From contig CAYHHE010000019.1 in NCBI GenBank assembly GCA_964356295.1, positions 1-39,996 on the forward strand: DNA of 39,996 bases, in the 5' to 3' direction. Every line of letters begins with the position of its first letter. The stretch's first letter is position 1. Below the pieces are notes generated by a model. The model was given only the letters and a program-made list of their open reading frames with translations. It made no database searches and was not told the origin of the DNA. Origin of the DNA: CAVQGZ01 sp964356295. GTDB lineage: Bacteria; Actinomycetota; Actinomycetes; Jiangellales; Jiangellaceae. The translations under genes and the position numbers were made by a program. Shown here piece by piece: positions 7,459 to 14,965 of this stretch.

Positions 7459-8447
7459 CGCTGTGCCTGCGGCAGGAGCTCCTCGATCAGCGGCACGACC
7501 CAGGCGGCCGCCATCTCCAGGAACGCCGGGTCGTCGTTGAGGGCCGGGCTGCGGTGGACGGTGGCGCCGTTCAACCGGCGTCCGATGACCTCGACGTCGA
7601 GGATCGTTTCGTGGTTGTCCGTGACGAACCCGATCGGCACGAACACCACCACGCGCGCACCGAGGGCGACCAGGTGGCGTGCGGCCACGTCGGCCGCGGG
7701 CTCGGTCCACTTGCCCGGCGTGGGATGGTTGAGCCAGCCCACCGACGTGAGTGGCCAGCGGCTCACGACCCGCTGGTACACCGCGCGGTAGAGCTCCTCG
7801 CTCTCTTGCCGCCCGGTCTCCCAGCCCCGGCCCGACATCGGGCAGCCATGGTTGACCAGGACGACTCCGATCTGAGTTGCCGACCACCGGTCAAGGTGGC
7901 AACCGGCGACCTCGTCCACGAGGAGGGCGAGGCGGTCACGGTAGGCCTCGACTCGGGAGAAGCCGGGCAGGTAGCGCTTGGTCCGCAGCCAGCCGCTGCC
8001 GTCGAGGGACTCGTTGACCTGCTCCAGGGCGAGCCCACCGGTGTAGACGGAGTCGACGACGAGCAGCGGGTAGTGCACGACGGCGTCGAAGCCGTCGGCA
8101 CGCACCTGGCTGAGAACCTGAGCGGGGAGCATCCCGTCGAGGAAGACGTGCGAGGCGTACACGCCGACGTCCTCGCCGTAGCGCTGCGCCAGATGGGCAG
8201 CGATCCCGGCTCGCTGGCGCTCGAAGATGTCGTTGTGAGGGGAGCGGAAGCCCCCCGCGTCCGCCCATTCCTTGGCCACTCGCCGAGCCAGCCGACGCGC
8301 CAAGGTCGGCTGCAGCCACGCCGGGATCGGCACCGACTTGGTCACCAGGTAACGCAGGGAGAGCTCGTTGTACCGCTCGAAGGCACCGGGGAGCGTGGGG
8401 TCGTCGACCTCCCCGTAGCCGTAGAGCACGACCGCCACTCTGCTCAC
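7455..8447 (-). CDS. Ferrochelatase-family protein, divergent
   Basis: Ferrochelatases insert iron into porphyrins. The C-terminal half keeps the family core: VVLVNHGCPMSGRG corresponds to the SAHGIPMSY region with the catalytic His, WLNHPTPGKWTEPAAD to the QSRxGxxxWLxP region, and VFVPIGFVTDNHETILDVE to VPISFVSEHIETLEEI with the catalytic Glu. The N-terminus reads VVLYGYGEVDDPTLPG, unlike the usual LLVNLGTPD. GTG 8447 (330 residues) was chosen because the first strand begins there and GCGGGGGC precedes it; GTG 8474 would add nine residues. No other haem gene is nearby. It may be a genuine coproporphyrin ferrochelatase or a paralogue with another metal or tetrapyrrole; the family call is firm, the substrate is not. 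Confidence 0.8.
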   Translation of the reverse strand: MSRVAVVLYGYGEVDDPTLPGAFERYNELSLRYLVTKSVPIPAWLQPTLARRLARRVAKEWADAGGFRSPHNDIFERQRAGIAAHLAQRYGEDVGVYASHVFLDGMLPAQVLSQVRADGFDAVVHYPLLVVDSVYTGGLALEQVNESLDGSGWLRTKRYLPGFSRVEAYRDRLALLVDEVAGCHLDRWSATQIGVVLVNHGCPMSGRGWETGRQESEELYRAVYQRVVSRWPLTSVGWLNHPTPGKWTEPAADVAARHLVALGARVVVFVPIGFVTDNHETILDVEVIGRRLNGATVHRSPALNDDPAFLEMAAAWVVPLIEELLPQAQR

Positions 8448-8567
8448 GCTGCCCCCGCTCTCATCGAACGGCACCCTAAGACAGACTGGAGGCGGGATAT
8501 ATGGGCCGAATGTCTATTATTTGTCGGGGCAGCCAGCCGCTAGCCTTCCCACGATCGGAGGTGGCAG
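8448..8567. promoter_or_regulatory. AT-rich divergent promoter region
   Basis: A 120-bp gap between the ferrochelatase-like gene and the phosphotransferase-like operon. It contains an unusually AT-rich island (about 8496-8522) for this GC-rich DNA. TAGCCT (8541-8546) is a possible -10 for the rightward operon and TATATC on the minus strand a possible -10 for the leftward gene. No convincing -35 and no rifamycin-associated inverted repeat is visible. Confidence 0.35.
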
Positions 8568-10883
8568 GTGCTCGATCCACTCCTGGTCGCCGGTACCGGG
8601 CAGGCCGGGGCGAAGGCGCGCTCTGTCCTGCGCATGCGGCAGCTTGGGCTGCCCACGCCGCGTAGTCGCGTTCTCACCTACGCGGCGGCCGCACGCGTGG
8701 CCAGTGGGCACCCCAGGTCGGTCTCCCAACTGCGGTCGGGCGCGGCGCGGCACTTCGATCTGAGTCGTGGCGTCGCCGTCCGGTCGAGCGCGGACGTCGA
8801 AGACGGGTCGGCGCTCTCCTACGCCGGGCAGTTCACCAGCGTGCTGGATGTGACCAGTGTCGATGGCGTCGTCGAGGCGACCGAGGCCGTGGTGCAGTCG
8901 GCGAGAGCATCCTCGGCCGGTCGGTACGCCGGCCAGAAGCCCGGTGGGCCGGCGCGGATGGGCGTCCTGGTGCAGCAGATGGTGCCGCCGGTGGTCTCTG
9001 GGGTCGCCTTCACCGTCGACCCGGCCACCGGGCTGCACGACGTCGTGGTGGAGGGCGTGGCCGGCCGCGGGGACGCGCTTGTGCAGGACGGGCTGACGCC
9101 CCAACGCTGGGTCGTGCGAGGGTCGGAGACGCTGCTGGTCGAACCGGACCATCCGCTCCTGCCGCAGCTGGTGCTGATCGGTCTGGCTGATCAGGCTCGA
9201 CGCGCCGCGCGTGGCCTCGGGCAGCCGCTGGACCTGGAGTGGGTCTTCGACGGTCGGCGAGTGGTGTGGGTGCAGGCTCGACCCGTCACAGGACGAGCCG
9301 ACGTCCCCCTGTACTCGCGGCGCATCGCTCGCGACGTGCTGCCCGGCGAGGTGCTTCCCCTCGTGCTCACCGTCAACTCCGAGGTGGTCAACCCTGCCTG
9401 GGTGGACGTGCTGCGGTCGCTCGTGGGCCAGGTGGAGGTCGATCCGAGACGGATGGCCCGCACCTTCGGCTACCGGGCGTACTTCGACATGAGTTCCTTC
9501 CGTGACGTCTTCACCTCACTGGGGCTGCCGGAGGACTCCCTGGAGCGGTTGCTGGGCCTGCCTGGACTCGAGCCCGGCCGGGGGATGCGTCCGGGGCCAG
9601 CCGCAGTCCGTCACCTGCCTCGCGCCGCGCGACAACTGGTGCGATGGGTCCGCACCGACAGCGACACGGTCCAGGGGCAACTGTCGGCGGCCGAGTCCGA
9701 CGGCCGCCGGGACGAGCGCCTTGACCTGGACACGCTGGGTACCGCGGGGCTGCTCCACCGGTTCGAGCACGCCATCGACCGGGCTCGTGGGGTAGCGCGA
9801 CTCTCGATCGAGGTGCCCCTGGTGCACGCCGCGCACGAGGCCCTGCTGGGTCGCCTGCTCGGTGAGGCCGGCCGGGGCCAGCACCTGCGGCTCCCCCATG
9901 ACGAGGAGCGGGCAACCCTGGATCCGAGCTCCGCCATCCGCCGGCTGGCCGCTGCCCTTGCCCCCCTCGACCCTGACACGAAGGACGCACCGGGCGCCGA
10001 CGGGGTGCGCGCCCTCGACCGTGCCGGACCAGCCGTCGCCAAGGAGCTCGAGGCGCTGCTAGAGACCTTCGGCCATCTCGCCGAACGCAGCAACAACCTG
10101 TCGCTGACCACGTGGGCAGAGGACCCCTCGATCCCCCTGCGCCTGGCGCTGGCCGTCGAGGCAGACCCCGCATCGCAGCCGGCAGCGCTCGACCGAGCAG
10201 CCGTGATGGCTGCTGCGGCACGGCCGCTGCGCCCGGTCGTGGGGCGGCTGTGCGACCGCACCGGTGAGCTGCGGCTGCTACGGGAACAGGTGTCCCTCGG
10301 CTACGGAAGGACCTACATGCGGTTGCGGCCGCTCGCTCGCGCCCTCGGGGCACGCCTTCAGGCCGAAGGTCACCTCACGGACCCGGATGACGTGTTCCTC
10401 CTGACGCTCGACGAGGTGCGCGCCGCGGTCTGCGGCGACGCCGGCGACCTGGCAGCCGCCACGGCACGACGGCGGGCAGAGGTGGCTCAGGCCGCTGAGC
10501 TCGAGTTGCCGGAGGTCATCATCGGCGAGCAGTTCGTGCCCCGGCGGAGCAGCGAGGAATCGACGCAACGGGTGTGGGGGACGGCCGCCTCGGCGGGACG
10601 ACACATCGGGACGCTGCGGGTGCTGCGCAGCCTTGCCGAGAGCGACCGGCTGCAGGTCGGCGACGTCCTGGCCGTCGAGACCAGCGACGTGGCATGGACG
10701 CCCCTGTTCGACCGGGTCGGCGCGGTGGTCGCCGAGTCCGGCGGCCTGCTGGCGCACGCCGCGGTGGTCGCTCGTGAGCGCGGGATTCCGTGCCTGGTCT
10801 CGGCCGCCGGCTGCCTGCAGCTGCCCGACGGCAGCCGGGTCGAGGTCGACGGCTACGTCGGCTCGGTGCGGGTGCTGACGTGA
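8568..10883 (+). CDS. PEP-synthase/rifampin-phosphotransferase-like enzyme
   Basis: A 771-residue protein with an N-terminal PPDK/PEP-synthase ATP-grasp domain (AGAKARSVLRMRQLGLPTPR, VAVRSSADVEDGS, VLVQQMVPPVVSGVAFTVDP, LEWVFDGRRVVWVQARPVT; about 1-245), a long mostly helical central domain (about 250-650), and a C-terminal swivelling phosphohistidine domain (ESGGLLAHAAVVARERGIP, His730). There is no PEP/pyruvate TIM barrel. This is the architecture of rifampin phosphotransferase, where the phosphate passes from ATP via His to an acceptor held by the central domain. GTG 8568 has GGAGGT at 8557-8562. The stop overlaps the next gene (GTGA), linking it to an ABC exporter. A role in modifying a small molecule that is then exported is inferred; the acceptor is unknown. 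Confidence 0.85.
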   Translation: MLDPLLVAGTGQAGAKARSVLRMRQLGLPTPRSRVLTYAAAARVASGHPRSVSQLRSGAARHFDLSRGVAVRSSADVEDGSALSYAGQFTSVLDVTSVDGVVEATEAVVQSARASSAGRYAGQKPGGPARMGVLVQQMVPPVVSGVAFTVDPATGLHDVVVEGVAGRGDALVQDGLTPQRWVVRGSETLLVEPDHPLLPQLVLIGLADQARRAARGLGQPLDLEWVFDGRRVVWVQARPVTGRADVPLYSRRIARDVLPGEVLPLVLTVNSEVVNPAWVDVLRSLVGQVEVDPRRMARTFGYRAYFDMSSFRDVFTSLGLPEDSLERLLGLPGLEPGRGMRPGPAAVRHLPRAARQLVRWVRTDSDTVQGQLSAAESDGRRDERLDLDTLGTAGLLHRFEHAIDRARGVARLSIEVPLVHAAHEALLGRLLGEAGRGQHLRLPHDEERATLDPSSAIRRLAAALAPLDPDTKDAPGADGVRALDRAGPAVAKELEALLETFGHLAERSNNLSLTTWAEDPSIPLRLALAVEADPASQPAALDRAAVMAAAARPLRPVVGRLCDRTGELRLLREQVSLGYGRTYMRLRPLARALGARLQAEGHLTDPDDVFLLTLDEVRAAVCGDAGDLAAATARRRAEVAQAAELELPEVIIGEQFVPRRSSEESTQRVWGTAASAGRHIGTLRVLRSLAESDRLQVGDVLAVETSDVAWTPLFDRVGAVVAESGGLLAHAAVVARERGIPCLVSAAGCLQLPDGSRVEVDGYVGSVRVLT

Positions 10884-11764
10884 CCGAGCCGGCGATCCGG
10901 GCTGAGGGACTGACGAAGTCCTACGGCGACGTCGTCGGGCTGGACTCGCTCGACCTGGAGGTGGGGCGAGGTGAGGTAGTCGGCTACCTGGGGCCGAATG
11001 GGGCGGGCAAGACCACCACGATCCGACTGCTGCTCGGACTGCTGCGGCCGTCGTCAGGGCGGGCGCGCGTACTCGGCTTCGACGCAACCCGCGACCCGTG
11101 GCGGGCACACCACCATCTGGCGTACGTCGCCGGGGACGTGGCGCTGTGGCCGTCGCTGACCGGAGCCGAGACGCTGCATCTGCTCGGAGCCGTGCACGGC
11201 TCTGTGGATGCGGCCTACCGCGACGAGCTGCTGGAGCTCTTCGAGTTCGATCCGTCGCGGCGCGTGCGGACGTACTCGAAGGGCAACCGGCAGAAGCTGG
11301 CGCTCATCGCGGCGCTGATGACCCGCGCCGAGCTCCTCGTGCTGGACGAACCGACCGCCGGGCTGGACCCCCTCATGGAGCAGGTGTTCCGCGGCTGCGT
11401 GCGGGAGGCGGCCGAGCGTGGTCAGACGGTGTTCCTGTCCTCGCACGTCCTGGCGGAGGTCGAGGCGCTGTGCGAGTGGGTGGCGATCCTGCGTCGGGGC
11501 AGGCTCGTCGCCGTCGGCACCCTGCAGGAGATGCGCCTGAACCAGACGCTGGCACTGCACGTCACGTTCGACGGGCCGGCCCCCGACCTTCGCGCCGTCC
11601 CCGGAGTCGTCGACCCTGTCGTCGCCGGTGCCGTGCTGACCTGTCGGGTCACCGGTCCCGTCTCGCCCGTCCTCGCCGCGCTGGCAGCTGCCGGTGCGAC
11701 CCGCCTGGTCAGCCGTGAACCCACTCTGGAGGAGCTGTTTCTCGCGCACTACCAAGACGCGTGA
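10880..11764 (+). CDS. ABC exporter, ATP-binding subunit
   Basis: The 294-residue nucleotide-binding subunit of an ABC-2-type exporter. It shows Walker A GPNGAGKTT (Lys44), a variant signature motif YSKGNRQKLAL in place of LSGGQ, Walker B LLVLDEPTAGLDP and the switch His in SSHVLAEV, followed by a C-terminal extension of about 80 residues typical of this exporter group. The GTG start overlaps the stop of the phosphotransferase-like gene (GTGA), and its own stop overlaps the permease start (GTGA), so three proteins should be made in linked amounts. It energises transport from the cytosolic face; the substrate cannot be read from sequence. Confidence 0.94.
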   Translation: MTEPAIRAEGLTKSYGDVVGLDSLDLEVGRGEVVGYLGPNGAGKTTTIRLLLGLLRPSSGRARVLGFDATRDPWRAHHHLAYVAGDVALWPSLTGAETLHLLGAVHGSVDAAYRDELLELFEFDPSRRVRTYSKGNRQKLALIAALMTRAELLVLDEPTAGLDPLMEQVFRGCVREAAERGQTVFLSSHVLAEVEALCEWVAILRRGRLVAVGTLQEMRLNQTLALHVTFDGPAPDLRAVPGVVDPVVAGAVLTCRVTGPVSPVLAALAAAGATRLVSREPTLEELFLAHYQDA

Positions 11765-13368
11765 CCCGGAGGGTGCCGGCGGCGGTGACTCGTCGCCGGA
11801 CCATCCGAGGTGCAGCCGTGCTCGGCCTGGCCTCCGGAGCGGTGGTCGGGCTGGCCGCCGAGGGCTACGTGGTCGCCTACCCGGACGAGGCCGACCGCAC
11901 GATCGTCGCCACCAGCATCGGGGGCAACCCTGGCCTGGCCGCGCTGTTCGGCGAACCTCGGGCGCTGGAGACGATCGCCGGATTCACCGAGTGGCGGGTG
12001 CTCGGAGTGATGCCGCTCGTTGCCGCGGTGTGGGGGGTGCTGGCCGGAACCGCAGCGCTGCGGGGGGAGGAGGACGCCGGGCGGTGGGACATGCTGCTGT
12101 CCGGGCCGATCAGCCGGCGCGAGGCGACGATTGGAGCGCTGCTCGGCCTCGCCCAGACCGCTGCGGTGCTCGCGCTCACCACGATCGCGGGCAGCCTCGC
12201 CCTCGGCGTGCGCACCCTGGGAGTCGCAGGGTCGCTGTGGATCGCCGCAGGGTTGCTGATTGCCCCGATCGTGTTCCTCGCCGTCGCCGCGGTCGCCGCA
12301 CAGGTCGGCGGTAGCCGGCCGCAGGCGCTGCGGATGGCCGCCGGGATCCTCGGGGCGGCGTACCTCCTGCGTGTGGTCTCGACCGCGATCGAGGACCTCG
12401 ACGCGCTCTCGTGGCTCAGCCCGCTGGGGTGGGTGGACCGGGCCGCGCCGCTCACCGAGCCGAACGCCGCTCCCTTGCTCGTCGCCGCGACCGTCACGGT
12501 GCTGCTCGCCGCAGCAGCGACGGACCTGTCCGCGCGCCGCGACGTCGGGGCAGGCCTGTGGCCCGAGCATGGATCCGGTCGTTCCAGTGTGCGCACTCTG
12601 ACCGGACCCACCGGCCTGGCCCTGCGGCTGAGCCGCCCCGGTGCGCTGGCCTGGCTCGCGGGGCTCGGCGTGCTAGGTGGCGTTCTCGGTCTGGTCGCGC
12701 CCACCGCGAGCGAGGCACTGGCAGACGCCGAGCCGACCCTGGGCGGCTCCCTCGGGGAGGTCGACTTCTCCCGTCCGGACGCCGAGGGCACAACGGCCTT
12801 CCTCGGGGCCTCCTTCCTCGTCGTGGGCTTGCTGCTCGCCCTGCTGGCTGCGGGCCACGCGGCGCTGGCGCGGGAGGAGGAGGCGTCAGGGCGGCTGGAG
12901 ACGCTGCTGGCGGCCCAGGTGCGGCGCGAGCACTGGTTCACCGGACGGGTGCTGGTCGCCGTCGGTGTGCTCCTGGCCGGGGCCGCGACCACGATCATCG
13001 CGACCTGGCTCGGAGGGGTGGCTGCCGGTGAGCCGCAACCGGTGGCGGACCTCGCAGCCGCCGGCGTCAACACGCTGCCGGCAGCACTGGTCGTGCTCGG
13101 CATCGGCATGGCGGCCCTCGGGTGGGTCCCACGGCTGACCGCGCTGGTGTCCTACGTCTACGTGGCGGCCGCGTTCCTGCTCGAGATCGTCGGGTCGGTG
13201 CTGAACCTGCCAGGGGCGCTGCTGGGGCTTTCGGTCTTCCACCACGTGCCGCTCGTCCCTGCTTCGCAGGCCGAGCCGACGACGTCGGCGGTGCTCGTGC
13301 TGGTCGCACTCATCGGTACCGTCGCGGGGCTGCTGGGCGTGCGCTCGCGTGACGTCACGACCGGTTGA
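11761..13368 (+). CDS. ABC exporter permease, polyketide-antibiotic exporter family
   Basis: A 535-residue integral membrane protein with many hydrophobic segments, organised as two similar halves: TxxEWRVLGVMPLVAAVWG... RGEEDAGRWDMLLSG in the first and FLGASFLVVGLLLALLAAG... REEEASGRLETLLAAQ in the second. The acidic (G/R)EEE/D motif after each half-initial helix pair is typical of the COG3559-type exporters of polyketide antibiotics. It is translationally coupled to the ATPase (GTGA). The last 14 bp overlap the stop end of the convergent PlsY-like gene. Together with the ATPase it should form a complete exporter; the drug or metabolite is unknown. Confidence 0.9.
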   Translation: MTRRVPAAVTRRRTIRGAAVLGLASGAVVGLAAEGYVVAYPDEADRTIVATSIGGNPGLAALFGEPRALETIAGFTEWRVLGVMPLVAAVWGVLAGTAALRGEEDAGRWDMLLSGPISRREATIGALLGLAQTAAVLALTTIAGSLALGVRTLGVAGSLWIAAGLLIAPIVFLAVAAVAAQVGGSRPQALRMAAGILGAAYLLRVVSTAIEDLDALSWLSPLGWVDRAAPLTEPNAAPLLVAATVTVLLAAAATDLSARRDVGAGLWPEHGSGRSSVRTLTGPTGLALRLSRPGALAWLAGLGVLGGVLGLVAPTASEALADAEPTLGGSLGEVDFSRPDAEGTTAFLGASFLVVGLLLALLAAGHAALAREEEASGRLETLLAAQVRREHWFTGRVLVAVGVLLAGAATTIIATWLGGVAAGEPQPVADLAAAGVNTLPAALVVLGIGMAALGWVPRLTALVSYVYVAAAFLLEIVGSVLNLPGALLGLSVFHHVPLVPASQAEPTTSAVLVLVALIGTVAGLLGVRSRDVTTG

Positions 13369-14017
13369 GCATCCCCGACATGGACGTGCGCAGCTCGGGA
13401 ACGACCCGGCTCCACAGGATCGCGTTTACCGCGACGGCGTACCCGACCAGCTCGAGTCGGCGAGACGCGGCCCACACCGGCAGCGTCACTGGCCACAGCA
13501 TGACCAGCCGGGACTCGCGTGAGAGCCCGATGACCGCGAGCATGGCGGCGTTGGTGACCAGCAGCCCGACGGGGTCGAGCACGAGCATCCCACCGATGAT
13601 GGGTGAGGCCCCGTAGCCGCCACGGCGGCCGCCCTGCCACAACGGGTACGCGTGTCCGAGCACGGCGCCGACTCCGGCCGCCTGAGCGATCCCGATATCG
13701 GCGGTCAACCGGAGGGCTCCTGCGGTGGGCAACGCCGCCTTCGCGGCCTCCAACCCGACCGCGACAGCCGCCCAGCGGCCGCCGAGATGCTGGCCAACGC
13801 TCGTGGGAGTCGTACCGCCCAGGGTGATCGTCTGGCCCGACTGCGGCACGTACACCTGCGAGTGTGACAAGTCCACACCCGGCGCCCGCCACCTCCCGAC
13901 CAGACGGCTGAACGACACCGATCCCAGCAGGTAGCCGGCGGCACCTGCCAGCAGAATGCTCCCGACTCGACGGCTGCTCACGCGTCTGTGTCGTCGGCCG
14001 TCCCTGGAGATGGTCAC
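13355..14017 (-). CDS. PlsY-like membrane protein with degenerate acyltransferase motifs
   Basis: A 220-residue multi-pass membrane protein resembling PlsY, which makes lysophosphatidate from glycerol-3-phosphate and acyl-phosphate. The N-terminal motif AGYLLGSVSFSRLVGR fits. The second motif, usually GATN, is GGTTPTSVGQ, and the third, usually GHxFPVWxxFKGGKGVAT, is GHAYPLWQGGRRGGYGASP, so residues thought to bind substrate are changed. GTG 14017 is preceded by GAGGGGGG at good spacing. The gene is divergent from an alpha/beta hydrolase and overlaps the end of the convergent ABC permease. A true acyltransferase with altered substrate or a non-catalytic paralogue are both possible. Confidence 0.7.
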   Translation of the reverse strand: MTISRDGRRHRRVSSRRVGSILLAGAAGYLLGSVSFSRLVGRWRAPGVDLSHSQVYVPQSGQTITLGGTTPTSVGQHLGGRWAAVAVGLEAAKAALPTAGALRLTADIGIAQAAGVGAVLGHAYPLWQGGRRGGYGASPIIGGMLVLDPVGLLVTNAAMLAVIGLSRESRLVMLWPVTLPVWAASRRLELVGYAVAVNAILWSRVVPELRTSMSGMLNRS

Positions 14018-14044
14018 CGGTGTGCCCCCCTCGTCTGTCTCGCA

Positions 14045-14064
14045 GTACCTGGACGCCAGGGTAC
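14045..14064. promoter_or_regulatory. Imperfect inverted repeat upstream of the PlsY-like gene
   Basis: GTACCTGG (14045-14052) and CCAGGGTAC (14056-14064) form a dyad with one bulged base, followed on the plus strand by the short palindrome TACGTA. It lies about 30 bp upstream of the PlsY-like start, within the 156-bp divergent gap. It is operator-like by position only. Confidence 0.25.
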
Positions 14065-14160
14065 GTAACGACCCGCCGACGACGCGGACGTGCGAAGACC
14101 CCCGATGCTGATGTCCTGGCCTCGCCGAGCACCCTCGCTCCAGCTCGTGCAGGCCGCGCC

Positions 14161-14173
14161 TAGGCTTGGCCGC
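14161..14173 (+). promoter_or_regulatory. Leaderless-type -10 box
   Basis: TAGGCT at 14161-14166 lies 7 nt before the GTG of the downstream hydrolase, which has no Shine-Dalgarno. The same hexamer and spacing recur at several other starts in this window. Confidence 0.55.
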
Positions 14174-14965
14174 GTGAGCGTCGTCGACCTGCGCCTCACC
14201 GAGTCCGGCGAGGGCCGCCCGTTGATGCTCCTGCACGCGTTCCCGCTGGCGTCGGCGCTGTTCGACGGGGTCCGGGGCGGGCTGCCAGGGTGGCGGGTGC
14301 TCACGCCGGACCTGCGCGGGTTCGGCGGGTCGCCGCTCGGAGACGACGCCCCCTCGCTGTCGGAGATGGCCGGGGACGTCGAGGCGGTGCTCGACCGGCT
14401 CGGGATCGACGTGGCGGTCGTCGGTGGGGTGTCGATGGGCGGCTACGTCGTGATGGAGCTGCTGCGTCGGTGCCCGCAGCGCCTGAGCGGAGTGCTTCTC
14501 ATGGACACGAAAGCCGGCGCGGACACCGAGCAGGCGCGGGACGGGCGTCTGGCGATGGCCGACGCGGTGCTCGAGCAGGGGCGGCGGGTGCTCGACCCGC
14601 TGGTCGACGGTCTGCTGGGAGCCACCACCCGGGCCGAGCGGCCGGACGTCGTCAGCCGGGTCCGCCAGTGGCTGGACATGGCGGCACCGGCGTCGGTGTC
14701 CTGGGCCCAGCGGGCGATGGCCGCCCGCCCGGACTCGCTGGTCACCCTGGCCGCGGCGGGGATCCCCGGCGCTGTCGTCGTGGGGGAGGAGGACGTCCTG
14801 TCACCACTCGGTGAGGCGCAGGCGATGGCCGCTGCGCTGGGGTCCGGCGTACTCACGGTCCCTCGCACCGGCCACCTTGCCGTCCTGGAGGACCCAGAAG
14901 GGGCTGCCACGGCTCTGCGCGCGGCCCTGGACGAGCTGACGGGGACGGGAGGTCAGGCGGTCTGA
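14174..14965 (+). CDS. Alpha/beta hydrolase
   Basis: A 263-residue alpha/beta-hydrolase. The strand-3 motif LLHAFPLAS provides the oxyanion hole, PDLRGFGGSP follows strand 4, and the nucleophile elbow is GVSMGG with Ser87. An acid residue is likely in VVVGEEDVLSP and the catalytic His is in PRTGHLAVLEDP. This is the haloperoxidase/3-oxoadipate enol-lactonase-like branch, but the exact substrate is unknown. GTG 14174 was chosen over the upstream ATG 14090 because a TAGGCT box sits 7 nt before it and the fold begins there. Its 3' end overlaps the convergent FilP-like gene by 13 bp. Confidence 0.87.
   Translation: MSVVDLRLTESGEGRPLMLLHAFPLASALFDGVRGGLPGWRVLTPDLRGFGGSPLGDDAPSLSEMAGDVEAVLDRLGIDVAVVGGVSMGGYVVMELLRRCPQRLSGVLLMDTKAGADTEQARDGRLAMADAVLEQGRRVLDPLVDGLLGATTRAERPDVVSRVRQWLDMAAPASVSWAQRAMAARPDSLVTLAAAGIPGAVVVGEEDVLSPLGEAQAMAAALGSGVLTVPRTGHLAVLEDPEGAATALRAALDELTGTGGQAV

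Noticed and set aside
8448..8567. Rifamycin-associated element upstream of the phosphotransferase-like gene
   Set aside because: I looked for the known GC-rich inverted repeat and saw none, so rifampicin induction cannot be claimed.
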